A stretch of DNA of 64,000 bases from Geosiphon pyriformis (taxonomy: Eukaryota > Glomeromycota > Glomeromycetes > Archaeosporales > Geosiphonaceae): positions 37,847 to 101,846 of the forward strand of contig JAAOMT010000484.1 in NCBI GenBank assembly GCA_016748015.1, in the 5' to 3' direction. The stretch's first letter is position 1. Each line of letters starts with the position of its first letter. Both the position numbers and the translations under genes were made by a program. The notes beneath the pieces were generated by a model. The model did not search any database, was not told where the DNA came from, and was given only the letters and a program-made list of their open reading frames with translations. Positions 40,033-53,143 of the stretch are shown here, piece after piece.

Positions 40033-40766
40033 TATTATGATTAAAAATTATAGTTTTTATTAATTATTATATATATTAACTATTGATATCATATAATTAG
40101 CCATTTTATTTTTAAATAATAATTAATAATCTAATTATTGACCTAATTATTAACTTAATCATTGATCTAATCATTAATCTGATTATTGACTTAATCAATG
40201 ATTTGGTTATTAACTATTTTTAATAGCTATATAAGTAATAAGTTTCTTAACTGCAAAAAAACATGATCAAAGTCAATAAAATAAAACCCACTATCAATTA
40301 TTTTCTCTTATATTACTTATTTTTTTTTTCTACTTTTAAGTATTTAAATATCTTAAAATAAAAGATTACTTGTTGGCTTTTACATATCTTATTTTTTCTT
40401 CTTTGTAATTTGTATTTGTTAGAATTAGCCTAAAAAATAATTATTTGTTCTTATAATTTATTGAATAAAAAAATGATTAAAAAACACAATGATATCTGTT
40501 ATTAATTTTAAGAATTGTTAAGTTAAAACATAGAATAATAACAGCAGTATTATTTTGTTGACAATTACAGACTATTTTTTTATTTTCAAATTCAAAAAAA
40601 AAATTTGTGATTATAATTTTTATAAAATTAATCACACATATTGAATTCTTACTTATTTATTTTACTAATTTACTCTTTTATTGTAATTTTCTTTTTAATT
40701 AATTTTATTACTCTACAATCTTGTTTTTTTTTGCTATCTATTAGCTTATTATACCAACTTATAATA
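40033..40766 (+). mobile_element. 3' LTR of element A
   Basis: Begins TATTATGATTAAAAATTATAG and ends CCAACTTATAATA; collinear with the 5' LTR over its full length, with the TATA box at 40228-40235. Confidence 0.7.
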
Positions 40767-41017
40767 ATATTATTAAAAAGTTTATAATTAAGATTTTTAT
40801 AAAAAAAAATATTTTTATAACAAAATAAAAATTTTTAATTTTTATAATAAAATAATTACACAAAATAATTAAGACAAAATTAACTATTGTATTCTAAATT
40901 TAACAGCATAAATAATTCAAAATATAAAAATAAACTTTGAAAATAAACAAACTTATTAAAAATTCAATAATTTAATATTAATAATATAAAAAAAAACAAT
41001 TAAAATCTTTAATAACA
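40767..41017 (+). mobile_element. Right part of an LTR-B
   Basis: 'aagtttataattaagatttttat...' to 'aaaatctttaataaca' matches the last 300 bp of LTR-B (3160-3469 and 12330-12605). Element A therefore seems to have inserted into an older family B LTR. Confidence 0.5.
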
Positions 41018-42580
41018 ACTTACTAAATTATAATTAACAATAAAAAACATTTACAAAAACAATTAAATTTTTATTTAATTTGCTAAAACTAATTAATTAA
41101 TAAAACCAAAAAAAAATTTTAATTGAAAAAATATATATAATTTAAGAAAAAAATATAATATCTAATATATATATAAATTTTTTAACAAGTTATTTTAAAA
41201 AAACAAAAATAATTTAAAAAACATTAACATAATATTATTGATTAATCTTAAAAAAAATATAACAAATTATATACAACTTATAATATTTGTTAACAAAAAA
41301 ATAAATTTAATTAAAAAAAACATTTATTAAATATTTATTAATTAAATTTTAACAAAATTAAAATTAAAATTATTAAATTTTTAATATTAATATTTAATAA
41401 AAACTAATATATTATTACAATTACAAATAATTTTACAAAATAGATAAAAACAAAATTAAACAACAGTTTAAACAAATAATTATTTAGTTTTTAAAACAAT
41501 TTTTAAGAATAAATAACTTAAATTATTCAAAAAAAATATTATTATAGCAATTCTGTTTAACTTATATTTAAATACAGTTTGAATAATTTTTTATATTAGA
41601 AAAGTTAAATAAAACAGCAGTAATAATAAAATTATTTTAATTTTAAAAAAGTATAACATTTAAGTCTTTTATTTAACAATAACTTATTAATTTTTATTAT
41701 TAAATTATAACCAATTTTAATTTTGTTATACTGTGTATTTCTAAATTGTTTTTTATTAATTATTAAAAGTTTTATTTTTAAAATGTATTTGCTATTATCA
41801 AATTTTTTAAATTTTTAACAAGCTTGAATTTTATTAATTACATTTATAATATTTTAGCTTTGTTATTTTTCTTTTATAGTTATTTTAAACCTACTTTTAT
41901 TAAAAATATATTTTGGGCAAAAGGTTTTAACTTTTTTTTGAAAAATATAGAATAGTTATAATAAATTTGAATAATCAATTAAAAAAATTAATTACTTTAT
42001 GATAAAATATGTGCTTTAGTAACTTTTATTTTTAGTAATTAAGAGAAATTTATTTTTAATTGAAATTAATTTGTTTAACATTTTGACATTTGCAAATGTT
42101 GAATTGTTTTAATTAATTTGATCAAAAATATTTTCAAAAATTAATCTGAAATAAACTTTGCAGTTTTTATAATATAATTTAGCATTAAAATATGCAACAA
42201 AAGCAAAGCCGAACCTTTCGTTAACAATTTCTTTATAAAGTAAAATAAATATTGTATGTAATATAATAGAATAAAACGTGGCACTAAAAGTTATCAAGCA
42301 TAATTTACTCAACAATCTGCGCAACAGGGCTGATTATTTATGTATCGCGGACATAAATTTTGAGTGACATAAAATTTGGAAAATATCAAGCTATGAATTT
42401 GAATGAATATTCCAAGTTCCTAGGGTAATATTGTGCAAACCGTGTTTACATTTTCAATTTCTGATATTTTTATGTGATATTTCTCACTTCCTTTTGTCAT
42501 GGCGCATCATGTTTCATTTTGAATAATGAGTTCAGAAAAATTCTTTTAATTATACATGCTAATTCCACAAGAAACGCGAG
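41018..42580. other. AT-rich transition, with a gypsy pol scrap, to the gene island
   Basis: 41034-41280 resembles 38125-38380 of element A ('aaaacatttac.aaa.aattaaatttttatttaatttgc'), so it is a worn RNase H-integrase linker fragment. From about 42150 the AT content falls towards the gene island. A 71-codon minus-strand frame at 42109-42324 has no support as a gene. The last part is the downstream region of GLE1. Confidence 0.4.
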
Positions 42581-42633
42581 GTTATTGAAAAGATGTGTTA
42601 ATAGGCTTATCTGAGGCGGATGAATTCAATTTA

Positions 42634-44820
42634 TCAATTTGGGAAGCGTCCAGGAGAATCGGGAAACATATAACGGTTTTTACGGGTATTGGAAAGAAAC
42701 GATTCCAATCTTGACATAGCAGCTGCAGATTCTTTTCGTAGCACCTCGAACTCTTGGTGTCCGATACCAACATAGGCGTTATAATAGGTGTTGATAAGCT
42801 TCCTGCCTTGCTCAGGATAAGTTTCAATAAATCGCGGACCGGCAACCTGGCATATTCACATGTATCAAGTTTGCTTTGGTTATGCCCTTTATAAATAAAA
42901 GGCTATAACATAAAAATTACGAGGCACATACCTGGAGAAAAGTATAAATCAAATAAGGAGTGATCGTTTGCGGCTTCATATTCATAATTCGGGCCAGCCA
43001 TTTCCATCCATGTTCCATTCCGTATGGATTGGTGAGGCCTAAAAAACAAATTGTTAAAATGGTTACCAAACCGGGGGAATTGGTTTCAAAAAATAATTGA
43101 GCGGAGCAAATTATCATATACCTGAAATTAATGGTGAGGTCTGTAAGATGGCAGCATATAATGCTAGTATAGCTTGCATTCGACTAAAGTATTTATCCTC
43201 TTTTTCCTCTTTCTTGTATCCGAGAATCTCTTTATACTCATCTAAACTTTGTCCCTAAAGTATCAAAATGATAGGCAAGGTCTCTTAGAGATAGGTATTA
43301 TAAAGACAGTCATGTGAAATTCAAACAAAATCTGATACATATATACCTGAGTACGAATATGATATCGTGGTAATACATAGCAGCACTTGGTAGTTATATG
43401 AGTCATTACAAAATTATCAAGGAACTCGACATGTTGCATGGCAATAAGTACGCATACATGAGCTAGCTGAAAAGCTGCTATATGATCGGTTGGTGTCAAA
43501 GAAGCCTCAACTTCTGCTTGCGTCTAAAAAGCCAAACGTGAAAATGAGAATTAAATAGAGTAAAATCCAACAGACAAATGATCCAGGATTTACCACAAGA
43601 TTTTCAGCTATTTCATTGAGGAGATGATAATATAATTGTTGGTTAGTGCGGGCAGCATTACATAAGTTAGAGAGCTCAGTTGCCTAAACATTGTAATGTT
43701 AAAGATTTAAGAAGAGAAATAAAAAATCATAAGTTTGAGAATATATAATAAGTTTATCAATAAGAAGTTGGATCTGCCGTTCAAATTCACCGTATTAATT
43801 ATAGTCGTTCTTGTATTGGTCAGTTGATTAAAACGTAATCTAACAATCTTTCGGTACTCTGAGGATAATGTCCTCAACTGTTGGTTTTCAGATACGTTAT
43901 CGCGTATGAATTTTAATTTATCCTTGAAGCTTTTTTCTTTTTCTAAAACTTCTTGACATGCTATATCTTTTATAACCGCTTTTTGACCGGCTAATTTCGA
44001 GACTTGAGCGATTTGTAGAGCTTTGACCTCAGATTCTTTTCTTCTCTTTTCTTCAGCTGCTTTGATCGCTTCTTGTTCAGCAGCCAAACGAGCTTGTCGC
44101 TGAGCTTCAGCCTCTCTTTTGTTCCGCTCTTCGGCCTCAGATTCTTTTCTTCTCTTTTCTTCAGCTGCTTTGATCGCTTCTTGTTCAGCAGCCAAACGAG
44201 CTTGTCGCTGAGCTTCAGCCTCTTTTTGTTCTAGCAAATGTCTACGCAATTTCTATAGAGTTATTCATGTTTTCGTCGAATTAACAAATCTTTTGAACTT
44301 AATTATAAAAGAACAGAGTAAAATATCCATTTATATTTATAAAGAATCTGAAAATTGCCTACTTCATATTCCCTTTGCCACCAGGCTTGTTTATTGTCGA
44401 ATTCTGCCTTTCTGCGTCTACGTTCTTCTTCCCTGAATTGAACCTTATGTTAAATTAACGTAGACTCATATTATAAAACAATTAATAGGGACGGACATTT
44501 TAGCTTGATGCAGGTCGTATTCCCTTTGAACACGATCCCATTTTTCTTGACGCTGTCTTTGTAGATCGAGTAAAAAAATCCGGGCTTCTTCTTGAGCACT
44601 TTGCTGAGCTAAGAGCAACTCCCCTTTAAATTGGGCGGTTGCTTCCTGTCAATTTTGGAACAAAATAAGAGGTTGCCCTCAATAAGCTTCATAAAACACA
44701 GGTTAACTGACATGTTTATACCAGAACAGTTTTGTTTCGAAAACGAATTGTCTCACTATCTTCCCGTGCATAGGAGCATCTTAAAGAATCAAGTTCATGT
44801 TCGCTCAGCGGTCCAGACAT
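42634..44820 (-). CDS. GLE1: mRNA export factor GLE1 (nucleoporin)
   Basis: Nine exons: 44820-44722, 44645-44497, 44432-44363, 44252-43791, 43683-43594, 43523-43347, 43254-43122, 43038-42932, 42846-42634; 499 aa. All introns are GT-AG with AG acceptors in frame. Residues about 35-190 form a Glu/Lys/Arg/Ala-rich coiled coil. Residues about 240-490 form the GLE1 domain, with the recognisable blocks HIAAFQLAHVCVLIAMQH, YFSRMQAILALYAAILQT, HGWKWLARIMNM and TPYLIYTFLQVAG. In other eukaryotes Gle1, with inositol hexakisphosphate, stimulates the DEAD-box ATPase Dbp5/DDX19 at the cytoplasmic face of the nuclear pore to release mRNA. The start ATG follows an in-frame TAA by four codons. The coiled coil carries a recent 36-residue tandem duplication. 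Divergent from TRM10, with 167 bp between start codons. Confidence 0.88.
44027..44223 (-). repeat. Near-perfect tandem duplication in the GLE1 coding sequence
   Basis: About 89 bp at 44027-44115 recur at 44135-44223, with a period of 108 bp (36 codons) and at most trivial differences. The protein copies are residues 117-144 and 153-180 (EAEAQRQARL ... KRRKES). Confidence 0.9.
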
Positions 44821-44987
44821 TTTATTACAAGCTTAAGGCTGCCGAAAGAGTTCAGGATGTGTACGAATTGAAGTGTCAAAAGAATTTTACAACTTTTCCA
44901 CGCGATCAATTTGTAAGCTAAATTTCGCAATTTAGGACATGACTCATTATTTTTTTCTAAGCAGTTAGTCCCGACCACCGCTCAAAA
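44821..44987. promoter_or_regulatory. Shared divergent promoter region GLE1/TRM10
   Basis: 167 bp between two start codons facing apart; both 5' leaders and core promoters must fit here. No TATA box stands out. Confidence 0.5.
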
Positions 44988-46281
44988 ATGACGTCAGGTG
45001 AAGGCTCGCTTGGTGCATTGCAACCTTCTCAGCCAGCAGTTTCAAAGAAAGCCAAGAAGCGCTTAATAAAACAACAACAATGGGAGGCTCAACGAGATGC
45101 TAGGAAAGAAGCTAGAAAAAAGAAAGAACAAGAAAAAAAAGCAAAAAAGCAGACTCAAAAGAATGAGGAGGAAGCTGCTAGGAAGCTAACACAAGGCGAG
45201 ATAAATTCATACATTCTTCATTTTAGATGGAATTCTTAGACTGAAACTTTTTATGTTTAATCACAAAGAGCTTGAGGAGACGGCTGAAGCAACGGTCAGT
45301 GTCGGAAGTGGTGTCTCAGACATTAAAGAACCTTTAATAAAGAAACCAAAACTCAGAATTCTTAGTTCGATGAAAGTTGTAGTCGATTTGGATTTTGACA
45401 AGTACATGAATGAAAAAGTACTCGAAATTCCTCATATTTGACGATCTTACTTGGGTCCTGGAGATTCCTTTGCTACATTCTAAACATTTGATTATATAGG
45501 AAATTTCACAACTATCATCGCAATTAACACGTTGTTATTCGTTTAACAACAAATCCAGCAATCCGGTCGGTTTGCATTTCACATCATTTGGTGGTCGACT
45601 TCAGGAACGTTTCGAGAATCGACTTCAAGAATATCACAATTGGAAGGATGTAGTATTTCATAACAATTCTTACTTAGACAACTTTTTTAAAGAAGATCTG
45701 GTTTATCTTACGGCCGATGAAGAAGCTGTTTTGGAAGAACTTGATGAGACCAAAGTTTATATCATTGGAGGTGTAGTGGACAGGAATCGTCACAAGGTTT
45801 AATTGCTTATTTTTTTCTGGTTGAAACCACATAAAGTGGGCAATTCCATTATAAACAAGCTTTTGAAATATTAAATACATTTACTTGAATCTTTATTTGA
45901 GCATCTCTGCTATCATAAAGCAAAGCTAGAAGGAATTGCGACTGCCAAACTGCCGATCAGCCAGTACATCAATTTGACCACAAGGCACGTTCTCACTGTT
46001 AATCATGGTAAGTATTGAATTGAAAGGAAATGATTTTATATTTTTCCATTCTCAAATTCTAATTCTTTTTTGTTAATCCTTTAATACCCATATTGCTGAT
46101 AGTTTTTGAGATTCTTCTCAATTGGCTCGAGACAAAAGATTGGCGAGAAACATTAATGAATGTTATACCACCTCGGAAATTTAATCCAGAAGGTAAAAAG
46201 AAGAGACGTGAGACTACCAAAAAAGGTAAAGCTGATGCTGTCCGTGTAGATACTGATGAATCAAGCACCTCGGAAATTTAG
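44988..46281 (+). CDS. TRM10: tRNA (guanine/adenine-N1)-methyltransferase TRM10
   Basis: Five exons: 44988-45195, 45269-45417, 45500-45796, 45902-46007, 46103-46281; 312 aa (yeast Trm10 is 293). The basic N-terminus (residues 18-60, many Lys/Arg/Gln) is the usual tRNA-binding extension. The SPOUT domain follows: MKVVVDLDFDKYM, LHFTSFGGRLQERF, and VVDRNRHK near residue 213, holding the conserved Asp. KLPISQYI and the C-terminal knot WRETLMNVIPPRK come next. The enzyme methylates N1 of purine 9 in tRNA using S-adenosylmethionine. Intron 1 has no usable GT donor: frame and conservation need a 73-nt GC-AG intron (donor AAG|GCGAGA at 45196). Convergent with BET3, stop codons 211 bp apart. Confidence 0.87.
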
Positions 46282-46492
46282 CTGATAAACATAAATAAAC
46301 TTGTTTGTAATACTTGGTTTTTATTATTAAAATTATCTTGCTTCAAGGGTTTTTGCTATCATTTAAAATAAATTTTGAATCCGAAAATTCAAACTTCGTC
46401 AACACATACCTTTTTAATGTATAGGGCTAGAATCTAGCCTTATTGAAGGTAATTCCAAAAATTTTGGATATATAGTGGAAAAGGAAGATTGC

Positions 46493-47456
46493 TTAATCTT
46501 CACCCGCGGGTACTTCCTCTTCCAAATACCGCACTAATTTCACGCGCATTTCTGTCTGATCATCGCCACGTAAAACATCGCTTATGAAATTGGCTTCCAC
46601 TTGCATTTGAACCTGTAAAGCGAATCCGAGAATAAAATAATGCAGAAAAGAGAAAAATCAAGATATAAAGTGTAACTTACCATCTCTAAAGATCCACGTA
46701 AGACCCCACACAATATGTTTGAATACCAAAGGTCTTCCGCAGCCGAATTATCCTCGGGTAACTCAACAAACTCGGACAATGGATTTTCATCAAATACCAA
46801 CGAAAATTCTTTTCCATTTGCAGACCAGTTTGTTAGTGTAGGAGTAATATTCAAAAAAATTTTGAAGCCTATCTAAAAACGAACGATGATTAGAGGAAAC
46901 GAATTTTAGAAGATTTGGAGATCAAATGGCAAATATGAATTTAGGAGGCGTGAATCGATAACTCACCTTCGAGATAACTTCGGCAGTCTCACGGAAATCG
47001 GCACATCGACCTAAACTGGCACGTGCTAGAAAATCCTCGATCAATCGTACGCCAATGTTATAGCCCCTTGAGAGAATTTTGCACTGGGAGCGTCAGTAAA
47101 AGTTTCAAATTTCACATAGTTGACTAGAGGCAAATGGTAACCAAGTGGCTTGAGATTTAAAAATTGAATAAATGTCCATTTTATTCTAAGGGGATTTCCA
47201 AAGAACAAAAACAACCTACATTTTCTCTAATTGTTTATTGACCTCTTGATAATCTTCATAGTCTTTGACGAGTTGGGCAACGATAGAGCCATATGTTAAA
47301 GTGAATAGTTCTGCATTCTATTCAACATGTTATAAGAGGATTTAGAAAAACTTGCAAAAAGTAGATAAACAAATAATTGTTTGCCAAATTTCATACAATT
47401 TTGTCTACGCGGTTTTTCCACACATCCTCACCTATCGTCTTGAATTGTTTCGCCAT
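46493..47456 (-). CDS. BET3: TRAPP complex core subunit BET3/TRAPPC3
   Basis: Five exons: 47456-47397, 47317-47220, 47066-46967, 46872-46681, 46612-46493; 189 aa (human 180, yeast 193). The protein starts [17 protein letters not shown] and runs through [50 protein letters not shown] and [19 protein letters not shown]. Cys74 in the GRC block corresponds to the palmitoylated Cys of mammalian Bet3. TRAPP acts as a Ypt1/Rab1 exchange factor and tether in ER-Golgi traffic. All splice sites are GT-AG. The acceptor of exon 3 (AAG|GGGC at 47067) was chosen over a nearer CAG because only it restores the codon for Met53. Divergent from the GPALPP1-like gene. Confidence 0.9.
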
Positions 47457-47600
47457 TTAGGAAATATGGTTTAACTTCAGCTAATTTTATATTTTTCTGA
47501 TTACTTTGATGCTATAAATTAAACAAAGATCCATTGATTACGTACAGCATGAAACAAGTACAGGCTGATAGCTCTAGAGAACTTGAAACATTTCGTAAGG
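47457..47600. promoter_or_regulatory. Shared divergent promoter region BET3/GPALPP1-like
   Basis: 144 bp between start codons of two genes facing apart (126 bp if the upstream in-frame ATG at 47583 is used). Confidence 0.45.
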
Positions 47601-48930
47601 ATGTCGAGCAGTATAGGGCCCCAGATTCCTGAAATTTTGAAAGCAAAATTCTTCAGTGAAAGTGAAGGGCAAGAAAAAGAACAGTTAGAAGCAGATATTG
47701 GATCAAAATCGGAGTTGAATAATACTTCCAATGAGTTAGCTGAAAGGAAATTTTCACATATTATTGGGCCCGAAGTGAGTTTAAAAGACTCTGTTATTGG
47801 CGACTCTGATGATCCAGATGTTTATATGCCAGCTTTACCGCCTGATATGCTAGCAGAAAGACAAGAAAAGAAAAATAGGGCTTCAGAGGGCAAAAAAAAT
47901 CAAACAAACAAGACAACTAAAACAACTTCTAGGCGCATCTTAGGGCCAGCAGTAATGCCACCTCCCGGCTATCAGCCCTACAAAGGGGAAGAGGAGGAAG
48001 AGATCATCGGCCCAGTGCTCCCAGAGGGTCTTACAGATAATCTTAACCAAGAGTTAGATTTGCAGAGGAGGCTTGAAGAGTTTGAAGAGAGGTCTGAGAG
48101 GATGCGTCAGGCGCTCCGGGTAAAGAAATGCTTCGCGTATTTTTAAAGGATTTATATGAGGCTTTTTCAATATTTGCTTATGGAAGAAGGCTCAAAAATA
48201 TAGCCAGATCTATCAGATTCGGAAGGAATATTACAGCGTGGGGAATGGATGCTGGTTCCTCCATCCAGATTTCTCGCGGCAGGTCGGTGAACACATGTTT
48301 GCCATTCTTTTTATGACATGTTAATCGATATCACCCTATTTTATATATTTCCTCAGAATCTCTCAACAAATTGCGCTCACGCAAATTTAACAAAAAGGAT
48401 TACGATCCTACTAAAGTTGATAATTCTCTCTGGACTGAAACGCCCTCAGAAAGACAAAACCGATTAAAGGATCAAAAGGTTGATATATTTGACCTAATGT
48501 TTCAAATAATTATTCACCAGTAAATAAAATCTTCATTAAAGGCTTCAATTGGAGAAAAGAAACCTCAAAAAGAGGAGGAGGAGGAGGAACCAATCCAATA
48601 CACAGCTGAGGAATTAGAAATTTCTGAAAGAGTTCATGAGTATAATGTATACGCAGTCCAATTATATGTAAAAATTAGGACGTGAACACATCTCATATTT
48701 TATTTCATTAGGAGAAATATCGACCAAAATCTTTGTTGAAACAACACTCCGAGACTTATGCCAAATCAAAAAAATGGGAGCAGGATGATGTTCGTCAAAG
48801 GCCATTTGATCGTGATCGAGATGTATTGGGTCCTCGGAGAATGAACCCTCGAAAAAGGAAGGAAATACTTGAACTGGCCAGTGGATTGGGAAGTAAATTC
48901 GGCCACGGAAGAAGCGGAACTTTTTTGTGA
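47601..48930 (+). CDS. GPALPP1-like DUF3752 protein
   Basis: Five exons: 47601-48119, 48237-48282, 48357-48478, 48542-48646, 48712-48930; 336 aa. It carries repeated GPALPP-type motifs: IGPQIP near the start, IIGPEV, MPALPP, ILGPAVMPPPGY and IIGPVLPEGL. The DUF3752 region (about residues 190-336) follows: RGEWMLVPPSRF, WTETPSERQ, KYRPKSLLKQHSE, RPFDRDRDVLGPRRM, and SKFGHGRSGTFL at the end. I chose the ATG at 47601 because MSSSIGPQIP mirrors the family start; an in-frame ATG at 47583 would add six residues. The molecular function is not established; the charged, disordered composition suggests a nuclear protein, possibly linked to RNA processing. That last point is inference. Confidence 0.82.
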
Positions 48931-49233
48931 ACCCAAGTCAATTATTTCTAGTTTCCAAATTATTATCAATAGTTGAAAATCTTTACGTATTTTTTTGTAA
49001 ATTCGATTAAAATTGCCTCGAGGAGGCACGCGGCGAATTTTGTTATTTAATAGAGCAATTTATTCTTCACGAATGGTTGAAATTGAAGTTTTCCAATCTT
49101 GGGAGATCTGACAAGTTTGAATTTTATTGTTTGCCAATTTATATTTCCAAATATATAATGAAACCAAGGGCTAAGGCAAAAAGGCATGGCAGGGTTACCC
49201 CAGGAATAAATGCTTCCATGTTTCACATTTGCC
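48931..49233. other. Convergent intergenic region, GPALPP1-like / glycerol kinase
   Basis: 303 bp holding the two 3' untranslated regions. A 67-codon plus-strand frame (49077-49280) overlaps the kinase 3' end and is not a credible gene. Confidence 0.5.
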
Positions 49234-50879
49234 TCACGCCCAGTTCAGACTTCTTTCGATCGCTTTCAGCCATTGTTTGAGTCTAGCTTCGCGATCCTCT
49301 TGGGAAGTTTGAGGTAAGAATTGTTGATAATCGTGGGCATTGACTTCTTCCAATTCACTCAAACTTTTCCAGACGCCAACTGCGTAACCAGCCGCGATAG
49401 CCGCCCCTAAAGCAGTAGCCTCCCGCATGGCGGGTCGAATCACCGGAATACCTAAGATATCTGCCTGTATCTGCATGCATAAATCAGAATTGCTTAAGCC
49501 ACCATCAGCTTTCAAAGAAGTTAAAGGTGCGTCTGAGTCTTTGTTCATGGCGTCCAAGATATCGCGCGTTTGAAAACAGGCAGCTTCCAAAATAGCACGA
49601 GCAATATGGTTCTTATTGGTGTATTGTGTAATTCCCACTATACACCCACGAGCATCGTCACGCCAATAGGGGGCAAACAAACCTGAAAAAGCTGTTACGA
49701 AATAAACACCACCAGTATCTTCTACTTGAGCTGCTAGCTGATTAATCTCATTTGTCTCGCTGATAAGTCCGAGATTATCACGAACCCATTTAACTGCTGA
49801 TCCAGCCACAGCTATAGAACCCTCTAAAGCGTATACTGTCTCCTCGTTTCCGAATTTGTAGCCTACCGTTGTAAGTAGACCGCTTTGAGAGATGATAGGA
49901 TCCGAACCAGTATTAAACAGCATAAAGCAACCAGTTCCGTAGGTGTTTTTCGCTTCGCCTGGTTTGAAGCATTTTTGTCCAACCAGTGCAGCCTGTTGAT
50001 CTCCCAGGACCCCTGCGATTGAAATACCTTGCAAAGAACCGATGGTGATATCGCCGTATATTTCAGAAGAAGACACAATTCTCGGAAGAACCGAAGGTTT
50101 TACTTCAAAAAATTCGAGCAGTTCATCACTCCATTTCAAGGATCTAATATCCATAAACATAGTTCTAGACGCATTAGTAACATCGGTAATATGTATCCCA
50201 CCTTTATTACCACCTGTTAAGTTCTGTTGAATTAAAGATGAAATCAATCAAAGTTTAATATGCATCAGGCTTTAGATCAAAAATTTTTTACCCATATTAA
50301 CCATGAATCAATGGTACCGAATAGCAATGTTTCCTTGTCATGAGCTTCTTTGACCACAGCCACATTTTCCAACATCCATTTTAGTTTAAGTGCCGAAAAG
50401 TAGGTAGTAATTGGCAGACCACATTTTTCTTTTAAAGCCTTCGCACCAAATGAAGTCGTTTTATTTAAACGGTGAACCAAATCATGCGTACGGGTATCAG
50501 ACCACACTATAGCATTATAAAGGGGTTTTCCGGTGATTCGGTCCCAAACTACCGTTGTTTCTCTTTGGTTGGTAATGCCAATAGCCTTAATGTCATTTAT
50601 CTTATGACCCGCTTGCTCAAACTTTTGAATGGTCGCTTTGATACATAAAAGAACTGAGTCGAAAATTTCAACTGGATTATGCTCTACCCAGCTGCGAAAA
50701 TCTTTTTGGTCAATCCTAATGTGCGAAATGGTTTGTTCACATAGGCAATCTTACCCAGGGTGTGGATAATATTGAGGATATTCCGCTTGGTGATATGTGA
50801 CCAATCCACCCTTATCGTCGAAAACCAAAAAACGAGAAGAAGTAGTCCCTTGGTCTATAGCACCAATAAAAGAACTCAT
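49234..50879 (-). CDS. GUT1: Glycerol kinase
   Basis: Three exons: 50879-50755, 50691-50292, 50223-49234; 504 aa, close to bacterial (502) and animal enzymes and shorter than yeast Gut1. FGGY-family features: [20 protein letters not shown] (phosphate-binding loop at the N-terminus), [36 protein letters not shown] with the catalytic-base Asp near residue 250, [25 protein letters not shown], and [10 protein letters not shown] near the C-terminus. It phosphorylates glycerol to glycerol-3-phosphate with ATP, feeding lipid synthesis and respiration. Glycerol use is of interest in lipid-storing AM fungi, though this says nothing specific here. Divergent from the SAH hydrolase gene. Confidence 0.93.
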
Positions 50880-51204
50880 GGGTAAAAATTGTGAAGGGGT
50901 AAAGGTGGAGCGAACGTTCCCTTAGCTGATAAGAGAGAAATTAACTGTCATGTTTGTCACATGTCAGCCACGTAAACTTTTGATCTGATCTCTTCCCGTG
51001 GCGTTTCCGCCAAAATTATTTTCATAATTACTGCCCCAACGCTTTTTTACGCAAACCCCTTTTGAGATGTAAAAAATCGCTATCTGACAATCCACAGTAT
51101 ATAAGATAATCATCAAACGACCAAAAATTTTTGCGTTTTTAAAAATTTTTATTCTGCTTGAATTTAATATACGCTAAAAATTTTCAACCTTATAAAAAAC
51201 ATTC
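50880..51204. promoter_or_regulatory. Shared divergent promoter region glycerol kinase/SAH1
   Basis: 325 bp between two start codons facing apart. Moderate GC near the middle (50990-51050). A TATAAAA at 51191-51197 is too near the SAH1 ATG to serve as a normal TATA box for it. Confidence 0.45.
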
Positions 51205-53010
<1,806 letters not shown>

Positions 53011-53143
53011 AACCTAAAGCCTGGAAAATTTTGATAAAAGGATTGAAATTAATAAAAATAGATATTTTATTTTTGGAAAATAACTAATTTTCTTAACCTG
53101 AACAATTCCCTGTATCAAATTGTGTACCTTGTAGCAAATCATA

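Larger units (their letters stand above)
30261..40766 (+). mobile_element. Ty3/gypsy LTR retrotransposon, family A, degenerate, with a nested insertion
   Basis: A 10.5-kb unit with LTRs at 30261-30977 and 40033-40766, gag/protease remnants at about 31010-33600, pol at 36442-39400, and a 2.8-kb family C element inserted at 33633-36441. Net length is about 7.7 kb. A less decayed gag of the same family stands at 61978-62466. No clear 5-bp target duplication: the left flank is 'aatct', the right flank 'atatt'. Confidence 0.75.

Noticed and set aside
42109-42324. 71-aa minus-strand open frame downstream of GLE1
   Set aside because: GLE1 already ends with a normal C-terminus at 42634, and this frame has no recognisable domain or splice link.
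47583-47600. Upstream in-frame ATG as start of the GPALPP1-like protein
   Set aside because: It would add MKHFVR before MSSSIGP; the family begins close to its first IGP motif, so the downstream ATG is more likely, though not proven.
49234-50879. Bacterial origin of the glycerol kinase, because its length is near the bacterial enzyme
   Set aside because: It has two typical short introns and splits inside conserved blocks, and animal enzymes have similar length; nothing in the sequence demands transfer.
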